Source of the DNA: Chloroflexota bacterium
GTDB lineage: Bacteria > Chloroflexota > Anaerolineae > Anaerolineales > UBA11858
Direction: 5' to 3'
NCBI GenBank assembly: GCA_016865865.1
Contig: VGOC01000025.1
Coordinates: 1-36,605, forward strand
Length of the DNA: 36,605 bases
This document shows, piece by piece, positions 8,801-15,723 of this stretch; the stretch's first letter is position 1, and each line of letters starts with the position of its first letter. The notes beneath the pieces are model-generated. The model searched no databases, was not told where the DNA came from, and saw only the letters and a list, made by a program, of their open reading frames with translations. The position numbers and the translations under genes were made by a program.

Positions 8801-9579
8801 ACCGCCGACCCGACGACTGGTCAGACCTGCTCATCCAGGAATGGGGCGATGTGGTTGATGACCCTGGCAGGTGGGCAAAAGCCGCCGAAGAGGCCGGCGC
8901 CGACCTGATCCTGCTGCATCTCTCGTCAACCGATGCGGAGGGCAAGCCCAACACACCCGAGGCCGCTGTCGCTGCCGCGAAGAAGGTCCTGGCAGCCACC
9001 GGTCTACCCCTGGCCGTCTTCGGCCCCGGACAGGCTGAGATAGACAATCAACTCCTGGTGCCTGTCGCTGACGCCTGCAAGGGTGAACGGCTGTTGCTCG
9101 GCGTTTGCGAAGACAAGAACTACCGCACTATCGCTGCGGCTGCCATGGCCAACGGCCATCTGGTCAACGCCCGCACAGCCATGGATGTCAACCTGGCCAA
9201 ACAGCTCAATATCCTCATCAACGATATGGGCCTCCCCCTGGATCGTGTGATCATGGACCCGACCACCGGCGCCCTGGGCTACGGTTTCGAGTACGGTTAC
9301 TCTGTCATGGAACGCCTGCGCCTGGCCGCCCTCCAGGGAGACAGCATGACCCAAATGCCGATGCTGGTCACCCCCGGGGAAGAATGCTGGAAGACCAAAG
9401 AGGCCAAGGTTGGCGTAGATGTACCTCAGGAATGGGGCGACTGGCGTGAACGGGCCATCACCTGGGAATCGCTGACCTCTCTCATGCTGATCGAGTCCGG
9501 CGCGGACATCGTGGTGGTACGCCATCCCGAGAGCCTGCGCTGCACGAATGAGGCGATCAAGGATTTGATGGGAGAATAA
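5893..9579 (+). CDS. acsB-acsD: Fused acetyl-CoA synthase (AcsB/CdhC) and corrinoid iron-sulfur protein small subunit (AcsD/CdhD)
   Basis: N-terminal ~750 aa is ACS with A-cluster ligands CTLCQSFAPNHVCIVSPERLGLCGAYNWLDCKASF and CGCFECI; then Pro/Ala-rich linkers; C-terminal ~300 aa AcsD-like TIM barrel (MPFMDFEGQIPNAPIVAVEIKDRRPDDWSDLL...VIMDPTTGALGYGFEYGYSVMERLRLAAL). Uninterrupted single ORF. Confidence 0.94.
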   Translation: MSRYIAKRAIRGSNALVMEAELMLQRALKEKGADTKVEFPNTAYYLPTIYGMTGLKVTTLGQLEEVLDHARSLLHPIPAENKWTPYLGETLDSGMATLLAAETIEAVRFVYGLQPEPFPGIELAGGTAYPQLDNGGGPANHLNGPIDDIQLRSWGIQLVDGRMPGFAAIVGAAKSNEVAVKIVRELQQRNILVFLSGNVNGRSIIHQLQEEGVELGYDTYTIPFGTDTLSAIYALGFATRSALTFGGIDAGQARDILLYNKKRVFAFVIALGEVDDLKYAAAAGAINYGFPVIADTVIPEILPTGVTDYEHVISMPFDQIPGKDDLERAERLVQKCIEVRGVKIKMTEVPVPIPYGSAFEGEVVRKADMRVEFGGKYSRCFEFLRMMPMDEVTDGVIQVVGPTFDQVEDQGAMDLGIVVDVAGRKMQEDFEPVLERQIHYFVNGGSGLQHIGQRDIAWIRISKEATEKGFTLEHFGSILHARLHAEFGAIVDKVRVTLYTDPAEVEKQLAEARQAYDYRNKRLADLTDDAVDEFYSCTLCQSFAPNHVCIVSPERLGLCGAYNWLDCKASFNINPTGPNQPISLGKMLDPEIGYWSGTLDYAKVGSHGVVKDVAMYSIMENPMTACGCFECIVMYIPEVEGVFIVSREDTGMTPMGMTFSTLAGMAGGGVQTPGVMGVGKYYLVSPKFISADGGFKRVVWMSANLKERMADEFRAVAEREGVPDLIDRIADSKNVTTVEELVAWVKEKSHPVLDMGPMVAKSARVEGAEDVIAQAEAVVEKAMAKPDAPAAPAPVAEKPAPPAAVPAPQAPSAPVASMPPRPLAPSAPAAPAGSVEQRVERLERAVTTLIGSLVGALAEIGEVDISKVQVSTAPVAPAPPSSLAPTAPPAPLAPPAPVLEDKPWLPEGAKTAIAKESWSGAVRQVTIGATAAQGGSRTKTVTVGGETAMPFMDFEGQIPNAPIVAVEIKDRRPDDWSDLLIQEWGDVVDDPGRWAKAAEEAGADLILLHLSSTDAEGKPNTPEAAVAAAKKVLAATGLPLAVFGPGQAEIDNQLLVPVADACKGERLLLGVCEDKNYRTIAAAAMANGHLVNARTAMDVNLAKQLNILINDMGLPLDRVIMDPTTGALGYGFEYGYSVMERLRLAALQGDSMTQMPMLVTPGEECWKTKEAKVGVDVPQEWGDWRERAITWESLTSLMLIESGADIVVVRHPESLRCTNEAIKDLMGE

Positions 9580-9584
9580 GTTCA

Positions 9585-9621
9585 GAAGACCTGACAGGTT
9601 TCTAGAACCTGTCAGGTCTTC
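9585..9621. repeat. Perfect intergenic palindrome between acsB-acsD and acsC
   Basis: GAAGACCTGACAGGTT-TCTAG-AACCTGTCAGGTCTTC, 16-bp perfect stem. Confidence 0.8.
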
Positions 9622-9634
9622 ATGGAGACAAACT

Positions 9635-10966
9635 ATGGCACTATCAGGCATTCAAATCTACAAACTGCTGCCGCAGACCAATTGTAAAGACTGTGACTTC
9701 CCCACCTGTCTGGCGTTTGCGATGAAACTGGCGGCCAAACAGGTTGAATTATCACTCTGCCCCCACGTCAGCGACGAGGCTATGGCGCAGCTTTCCGAAG
9801 CCGCTGCGCCACCTGTGCGGCCTTTCGCGCTAAGCTCCAACGGCCACGAGGTCAAAGCCGGCAACGAGGTGGTGCTTTATCGTCATGAAAAGACCTTCTA
9901 CAGTCGCCCAGGCTTGTTCCTGCGGGTGTACGACTCTGAAAGCCCTGCCGAGATCAAAGCCAAAGTAACCCCTGCGGATGCCTACAAAGTGGATTACGTG
10001 GGGATGAACCTCGAAATAAGCGGCTTCGTCATTCAATCCAATGGAGGCAGCTTCGTTGGCGCGGTTAAAGCCGTGCGTGAAGTCAGCAGTCGCCCGCTGA
10101 TCTTGATCGGAAGGCCGGAGGCGCTCGAAGCAGGTCTGGCTGTACTCGCTGAGGGCGAGAAACCCATGATTGGCCATGCCAACCAGGAAAACTGGCAGGC
10201 GATGGCTGAACTGGCGAAAAAGCGCAATGCTGCCCTGGCTGTCTCTGCTGATACCATAGACGAAATGGTTGATCTGACGGGGAAGATCACCGAGGCTGGC
10301 GCAAAAGACCTGGTATTGGCGCCCACGCAGCGCGGTTTCCACGGCGCACTGACCGCCAACACAGTCGCCCGGCGCATGGCCCTCAAGTCGAATTTCCGCC
10401 CCCTGGGTTTCCCGATCATCAGTTTTCCCGGCGATGTCAGCGATCCAGCCACGGAGATCATGCTGGCTGCTCAGGCCATCGGCAAATACAGCGGCTTCAT
10501 CGTCCTGGATCACTTCAGCCCCGAAACCATCTACCCGCTGCTGGTGTTGCGCGAGAATATCTACACCGACCCGCAGAAACCCATCCAGGTACAGCCGGGC
10601 GTGTACGAGATCAACAACCCCAGCCCAGAGTCTCCTGTGCTGGTGACCACCAACTTCAGCATCACCTACTTCAGCGTGGCTAACGAGGTCGAGAGCGCTG
10701 GCCTTCCGGCATGGCTGCTGGTCACCGAGGCCGAGGGCATGAGCGTGCTGACGGCCTGGGCGGCGGGCAAATTCGACGCTGAACGCATCGCCAAAGACGT
10801 CAAACGCTTCGAGGTCGGCGATAAGGTCAGCGCCAAGAGGATCGTCCTGCCTGGACATACAGCCGTACTCTCGGGCGAACTCGAAGAAGAACTCCCCGAC
10901 TGGAACGTTCTCGTCGGCCCGCGCGAAGCTGTAGATATCCCGGCGTATATGAAGCAGGCGCTATAA
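9635..10966 (+). CDS. acsC: Corrinoid iron-sulfur protein large (gamma) subunit
   Basis: IYKLLPQTNCKDCDFPTCLAFAMKLAAKQVELSLCP 4Fe-4S motif; methyltransferase-like and C-terminal corrinoid-binding domain (WAAGKFDAERIAKDVKRFEV...RIVLPGHTAVLSGELEEELPDWNVLVGPREA). Confidence 0.94.
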   Translation: MALSGIQIYKLLPQTNCKDCDFPTCLAFAMKLAAKQVELSLCPHVSDEAMAQLSEAAAPPVRPFALSSNGHEVKAGNEVVLYRHEKTFYSRPGLFLRVYDSESPAEIKAKVTPADAYKVDYVGMNLEISGFVIQSNGGSFVGAVKAVREVSSRPLILIGRPEALEAGLAVLAEGEKPMIGHANQENWQAMAELAKKRNAALAVSADTIDEMVDLTGKITEAGAKDLVLAPTQRGFHGALTANTVARRMALKSNFRPLGFPIISFPGDVSDPATEIMLAAQAIGKYSGFIVLDHFSPETIYPLLVLRENIYTDPQKPIQVQPGVYEINNPSPESPVLVTTNFSITYFSVANEVESAGLPAWLLVTEAEGMSVLTAWAAGKFDAERIAKDVKRFEVGDKVSAKRIVLPGHTAVLSGELEEELPDWNVLVGPREAVDIPAYMKQAL

Positions 10967-10989
10967 CGTGTCACGTGTTCCCGTGTCAT

Positions 10990-11024
10990 GTGTCAAGTAA
11001 ATATACTTTTCCCATACTTGACAC
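10990..11024. repeat. Intergenic inverted repeat between acsC and acsV-like gene
   Basis: GTGTCAAGTA (10990-10999) / TACTTGACAC (11015-11024), perfect 10 bp. Confidence 0.6.
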
Positions 11025-11065
11025 TGGACACCTGATACTTGGCGCCTGGCACTTGACACTTACTC

Positions 11066-12985
11066 ATGGCCCAACACACTGTAAAGTTCGACATCGCTGA
11101 AAAGCCTATCCACGTTCCCACGGGGATGCTGGTCAGTGAGGCCGCGGCAGAGGCTGGCGTCGAAATCAACCAGCCCTGTGGCGGTCAGGGGCGTTGCGGT
11201 CGTTGCGCAGTACGGATCAGCGAGGGAGAAATCCGCCGCCGAAGCACCTTGCGGCTCACCGTGGAAGATGTAGCCAATGGCTACGCGTTAGCATGCCAAT
11301 CGGTTGTCGAGGGGAACGCCGTCATCGAAGTGCCGCCGCAGGAAAAGATCGAACGCCGGCTGACTACTGACCGCACTGCCGCCGAGGTCATCGTACCGGA
11401 GGGATATGATCCCGCCCGATCACAGACCATCCGCCGCCTGTACCTGACGTTGACCCCGCCCAGCATGGACGACCAGACCGACGACTGGAGCCGCCTGCAA
11501 ACCGCTGCCCGCAAACAGGCTGGGGTGACGGATCTGAAAACCAGTCTGACGATGCTCCGAAGGATGGGAGAGGTTGCCAGAGAAGGCGACTGGAAAGTCA
11601 CGGCGGTGCTCAACGCCAAAACCTGGGATTGCCCGGATTGTCCCGCCGATCTATTGGAAATCTATCCCGGCCACATCCCGGAGGATACCCCCCTGTGGGG
11701 AATTGCGGTTGACATTGGCACCACCACCGTCTCCCTCTGGTTGACTGATTTGCTCACCGGCCAGGTGCGCGCCCAGGTCGCCGAATACAATCAGCAAATC
11801 GCCCGCGGAGAAGATGTGATCTCGCGCATCATCTTCGCCAGTAAAAACGGCGGGGATGAAAAAATGCGCGGCCTGGTTCTCGACACCATCAACGAACTCA
11901 TCGAGCGCGCTTGTGATCGCTCCAAAGCCGAACCCACAGAAATCATCAAGGCCACCATCGCCGGAAACAGCACGATGATGCACCTGTTGCTGGGAATCCC
12001 GGCTGCCAGCATCCGGCTGACACCCTTCGTTACAGTCGTGAACCACATCCCCTCGATGTCCGCAGGCGATGTGGGGCTGGGCATCCATCCCATGGCCATC
12101 GTTGACTGCCTGCCAGGCGTGGCCAGTTACGTTGGCGCAGATATCAGCGCCGGAGTGTTAGCCACGGGAATGGATACTGCCAATAAGGTCACTCTTTTCA
12201 TGGATGTCGGCACGAACGGCGAAACTGTGCTTGGCACAAGCGATTGGCTGGTGACCTGCGCCTGTTCGGCTGGGCCAGCCTTCGAGGGCGCCGGTGTGCT
12301 GCATGGGATGCGCGCTACCAAAGGCGCTATCGAAGAAGTGTGGATCAACAGCAAAACCTACGAACCATCCTTCAGGGTGATTGGCAATGTCAAGCCCGGC
12401 GGCCTGTGCGGCAGCGGCCTGATTTCGCTCCTGGCTGAGATGTTCCTCACCGGCGTGGTTGACAAAGGGGGCAGTATCAACACCAAACTGGCCTCACCAC
12501 GCGTAAGGGAGGGCGATCACGGCAGCGAGTATGTGATTGGCTGGGGACATGAAACCCAAAACGGAAAAGATATCGTCATCACCAATGTTGATATAGATAA
12601 TCTGTTGCGCGCCAAAGCAGCCATCTATGCTGGTTTCACCGTTTTAGCCAATAGCGTTGGCCTCTCCCTGGAAACGGTGGATCAAGTTCTCATCGGCGGT
12701 TCCTTTGGCAAATACATCAACGTCGAGAAAGCTGTTCAAATTGGCTTGCTGCCGGATATGCCCTGGGAGCGATTCCAATTTCTGGGCAACACCTCGGTGC
12801 GAGGGGCCTATATGGCGCTCATTGATCACAACCTTCGCCGCCGCATCACCGAGATCGCTGCCCGAATGACGTATATCGAGCTTTCGGCTAACAATACTTT
12901 CTACGACGCCTTCATGTCGGCGTTATTCTTGCCGCACACGGATATGAAACGGTTTCCGTCGGTCGCGGCAGCAATGGAAAAGTAA
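11066..12985 (+). CDS. acsV: ASKHA-type reductive activator of corrinoid protein (RACo/AcsV) with N-terminal 2Fe-2S ferredoxin domain
   Basis: EINQPCGGQGRCGRCAVRISEG...ALACQ 2Fe-2S; GIAVDIGTTTVSLWLTDL and FMDVGTNGETVLG phosphate-binding motifs of DUF4445/RACo. Confidence 0.9.
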   Translation: MAQHTVKFDIAEKPIHVPTGMLVSEAAAEAGVEINQPCGGQGRCGRCAVRISEGEIRRRSTLRLTVEDVANGYALACQSVVEGNAVIEVPPQEKIERRLTTDRTAAEVIVPEGYDPARSQTIRRLYLTLTPPSMDDQTDDWSRLQTAARKQAGVTDLKTSLTMLRRMGEVAREGDWKVTAVLNAKTWDCPDCPADLLEIYPGHIPEDTPLWGIAVDIGTTTVSLWLTDLLTGQVRAQVAEYNQQIARGEDVISRIIFASKNGGDEKMRGLVLDTINELIERACDRSKAEPTEIIKATIAGNSTMMHLLLGIPAASIRLTPFVTVVNHIPSMSAGDVGLGIHPMAIVDCLPGVASYVGADISAGVLATGMDTANKVTLFMDVGTNGETVLGTSDWLVTCACSAGPAFEGAGVLHGMRATKGAIEEVWINSKTYEPSFRVIGNVKPGGLCGSGLISLLAEMFLTGVVDKGGSINTKLASPRVREGDHGSEYVIGWGHETQNGKDIVITNVDIDNLLRAKAAIYAGFTVLANSVGLSLETVDQVLIGGSFGKYINVEKAVQIGLLPDMPWERFQFLGNTSVRGAYMALIDHNLRRRITEIAARMTYIELSANNTFYDAFMSALFLPHTDMKRFPSVAAAMEK

Positions 12986-12986
12986 A

Positions 12987-13032
12987 CAAATGAGCAAATG
13001 GCAAATTCGCAGGGTTGCCATTTGCTCATTTG
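12987..13032. repeat. Perfect 18-bp intergenic inverted repeat between acsV-like gene and acsE
   Basis: CAAATGAGCAAATGGCAA (12987-13004) / TTGCCATTTGCTCATTTG (13015-13032), 10-nt loop. Confidence 0.8.
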
Positions 13033-13067
13033 CCATTTTGCACATTTGATTCGAAAGGAAGGCCACT

Positions 13068-13991
13068 ATGTACATCATTGGCGAAAATATTCATATCATA
13101 TCCCCTGCAGTCAAAGAGGCGCTCGCGAACCGGGATAGGGAATTCTTCATGGAACTTGCGCTCAAGCAGGTCGAGGCTGGCGCCAAGGCAGTTGATCTCA
13201 ACCTCGGCCCGCGCAAGAAGGACTGGGAAGAAGTTTTCCCGTGGATGGTGGAGACGGTCGAGGCGGTCGTTGATGTGCCCCTGTGTATTGACACCACTAA
13301 CGTGGATGGCATGGAGGCCGCCGTCAAAAAGATCACCAAAGCGCAGCCGATTCTCAATTCAACCTCTGCCGAACCAGAACGCCTGGAAAGGGTGCCTGAG
13401 TTGGCGAAGAAGTACAACACGAAGTTGATCGCCCTGACTATGGAGAAGAGCGGCATCCCCGTCGCCTCCGATGAGCGCGTCAACATCGCGCTGGAGAAGT
13501 TGATCCCACGCTGCCTGGAATTGGATTTCCCCATCAATGATCTGATCATTGATCCGCTGGTGCTGACCGTCTCCGGCTGCCAGCCATACTGCCCTGAACT
13601 GATCGAAGCCATCCGCACCATCCAATTCGCCTGGGATCCGCCCCCCATGATTTCGGTGGGCTTGTCGAATGTCTCCAACGCTGTTCCGACGAAGAATCGC
13701 CCCCTCATCGACAGCGTTTACTGCGCCATGGTCATGGGCGCCGGCCTGAAAATGATGATCGCCAATCCACTCGAAAAAGAGTTGATGGAAGTCATTCGCA
13801 TCATCGAAGAGCGCGATGAGAGCACCCCCCTCAGCCGCCTGTATCTCAAGATTCACGATCGCATCGAGGCTATGGAATACCCCACTGCCGGCGATGTGGA
13901 CATGAGCGACCCCGAACAGGTCAAAGTCTGGAAGACCGTGCAGATCCTGCTCAACCAGGTCATCTATGCGGATTCATATTTGGAACAGTGA
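13068..13991 (+). CDS. acsE: Methyltetrahydrofolate:corrinoid iron-sulfur protein methyltransferase
   Basis: MYIIGENIHIISPAVKEAL...AGAKAVDLNLGPRKKDWEEVFPWMVETVEAVVDVPLCIDTTN...PILNSTSAE: pterin-binding MeTr family; operon position. Confidence 0.92.
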   Translation: MYIIGENIHIISPAVKEALANRDREFFMELALKQVEAGAKAVDLNLGPRKKDWEEVFPWMVETVEAVVDVPLCIDTTNVDGMEAAVKKITKAQPILNSTSAEPERLERVPELAKKYNTKLIALTMEKSGIPVASDERVNIALEKLIPRCLELDFPINDLIIDPLVLTVSGCQPYCPELIEAIRTIQFAWDPPPMISVGLSNVSNAVPTKNRPLIDSVYCAMVMGAGLKMMIANPLEKELMEVIRIIEERDESTPLSRLYLKIHDRIEAMEYPTAGDVDMSDPEQVKVWKTVQILLNQVIYADSYLEQ

Positions 13992-14014
13992 ACAATAATT
14001 TGGAGGATCACCTT

Positions 14015-15373
14015 ATGTCACCGAAACCCAAAGTCAATGTTGATGAGCTTCTGGCAAAAGCGAAAAAGCCTTCCGCCGATGCCATGGCGTTACATCCCTT
14101 CTACCGCGGTAAAGTCGAGACCAATCTCAAATGTGCCGTACGAGATTTCAACGACTTCGCTATCTGGTATACCCCTGGCGTGGCTGCGCCCTGCCGGGCT
14201 ATCCAAGAAAATCCAGAATTGGTGTACGAGCATACCAATAAATGGAACACCGTGGCGGTAGTCAGCGATGGCACCCGCGTGTTGGGGCTGGGTGATATCG
14301 GCCCGAAGGCCGGCTTACCAGTGATGGAAGGCAAAGCTCTGCTGTATAAATACCTGGGGGGCGTAGATGGCGTGCCTATCATGCTGGATACCAAGGACGC
14401 CGATGACATCATCAAAACCGTGCTGATGTTGCAACCTGGATTCGGCGGCGTCAACCTGGAAGATATCTCGCAACCCAAGTGCTTCCGGATCCTCGACACC
14501 CTGCGCGAAGAGGCGGAGATCCCCGTCTGGCATGATGATCAGCAAGGCACAGCCACAGTCACGCTGGCCGGGCTGATCAATGCCCTTAAGATTGTTGGAA
14601 AATCCATCAACGAAGTCAAAATCGCCTTCATCGGCAGCGGCGCCTCCAACGTGGCTTGCTCGAGGCTGATCTTCGGCTGGGGCGGAGACCCGGCTAAATG
14701 CACCATGGTTGATAGTAAGGGCATCCTGGGGATGCACCGTACAGACCTCGAGAAGGGCAAAGAAGAATACGTGGACAAATGGAGACTGTGTCAGATCACT
14801 AACAAGGAGCGGCGCGAAGGCGGCATCCCCGAGGCGATGAAAGGCGTGGATGTGGTCATCGCCCTCTCTAAACCTGGCCCCGACGTGCTCAAAAAGGAAT
14901 GGATCTCATCCATGGGTGATGACGCCATCGTGTTCGTCTGCGCCAACCCCGTGCCCGAAATCTGGCCCTGGGAGGCTTTGGATGCTGGCGCTCGCATCGT
15001 CGCCACCGGTCGCTCCGACTTCCCCAATCAGGTCAACAACTCGCTGGGCTTCCCCGGCATCTTCCGCGGCACACTCGATGTGCGCGCCCATACCATTACC
15101 GATGAGATGTGCTTCGCGGCCGCTGAGGCCCTGGCAAATCACGTCGGCGACCAACTCGATGAAGAACATATCCTTCCCAACATGGATGACTGGGAGGTCT
15201 TCCCTCGCGAGGCGGCTGCCGTAGCGATGAAAGCCCAGGAGCAAGGACTGGCCCGCATAAAGGTCACTTACGAAGAAGAGCTAGAGAACGCCAAGCGGAT
15301 CATCAAGCGATCACGCGACCAAACTCAATTGCTGATGGAAGAAGGCTTCATCGCCGAAGCGCCGGAAACGTAA
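14015..15373 (+). CDS. NAD(P)-dependent malic enzyme (start adjusted to MSPKPK)
   Basis: YTPGVAAPCRAIQENPELVYEHTNKWNTVAVVSDGTRVLGLGDIGPKAGLPVMEGKALLYK; WHDDQQGTATVTLAGLINAL; IGSGASNVACSRL. Confidence 0.94.
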   Translation: MSPKPKVNVDELLAKAKKPSADAMALHPFYRGKVETNLKCAVRDFNDFAIWYTPGVAAPCRAIQENPELVYEHTNKWNTVAVVSDGTRVLGLGDIGPKAGLPVMEGKALLYKYLGGVDGVPIMLDTKDADDIIKTVLMLQPGFGGVNLEDISQPKCFRILDTLREEAEIPVWHDDQQGTATVTLAGLINALKIVGKSINEVKIAFIGSGASNVACSRLIFGWGGDPAKCTMVDSKGILGMHRTDLEKGKEEYVDKWRLCQITNKERREGGIPEAMKGVDVVIALSKPGPDVLKKEWISSMGDDAIVFVCANPVPEIWPWEALDAGARIVATGRSDFPNQVNNSLGFPGIFRGTLDVRAHTITDEMCFAAAEALANHVGDQLDEEHILPNMDDWEVFPREAAAVAMKAQEQGLARIKVTYEEELENAKRIIKRSRDQTQLLMEEGFIAEAPET

Positions 15374-15500
15374 ACGCGGTGTAACTGCTCAGCCATCGAA
15401 CGGATTTACCCGAAAAAAGGGTGTGCGCAGGGGGCGTAGCCCCCTGCGCACACCCTTTTTTCGGGAATTTCTCCGTTTGGCTGAGTAGTTACAACGCGGT
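15373..15500. mobile_element. 112-bp hairpin MITE-like element with 8-bp flanking direct repeat (IS66-like end signature)
   Basis: 8-bp direct repeats AACGCGGT at 15373-15380 and 15493-15500 flank an inverted repeat GTAACTGCTCAGCC...GGCTGAGTAGTTAC enclosing a perfect core CCCGAAAAAAGGGTGTGCGCAGGGGGC-GTA-GCCCCCTGCGCACACCCTTTTTTCGGG. Confidence 0.75.
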
Positions 15501-15533
15501 GATCAATGTATGACCGCTGTAATAAGGTTGATT

Positions 15534-15685
15534 AACCGCAGAGAACGCGGAGAGATATTCATTATCAGTACTTCACGAAAAAGGATCCAAGACCCGTCCG
15601 CGGGTCGCCCGGGGACGGGCTCCTGAACGTTTTCGTGAACTACTGATTATGAAAAAACTTTGCGCTCTTGGCGTGCTCTGCGGTT
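15534..15685. repeat. Outer palindrome (AACCGCAGAGAACGC ... GCGTGCTCTGCGGTT) enclosing another palindromic element
   Basis: 15534-15548 versus 15671-15685, 14/15 complementary; encloses the 15558-15653 element. Confidence 0.6.
15558..15653. repeat. GC-rich palindromic element, copy 2 of the dispersed family
   Basis: Ends TTCATTATCAGTACTTCACGAAA / TTTCGTGAACTACTGATTATGAA (21/23 complementary); core GGAGCCCGTCCCCGGGCGACCCGCGGACGGGTCTTGGATCC on the minus strand, shared with 25545-25618. Confidence 0.75.
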
Positions 15686-15723
15686 GGTTTCTAGTCGGTG
15701 CGTAGCGGAGCTGTTTCGAAAGG

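Noticed and set aside
9830-10858. 342-aa antisense ORF opposite acsC
   Set aside because: Fully overlaps acsC, which has clear motifs; antisense composition is typical of a mirrored reading frame.
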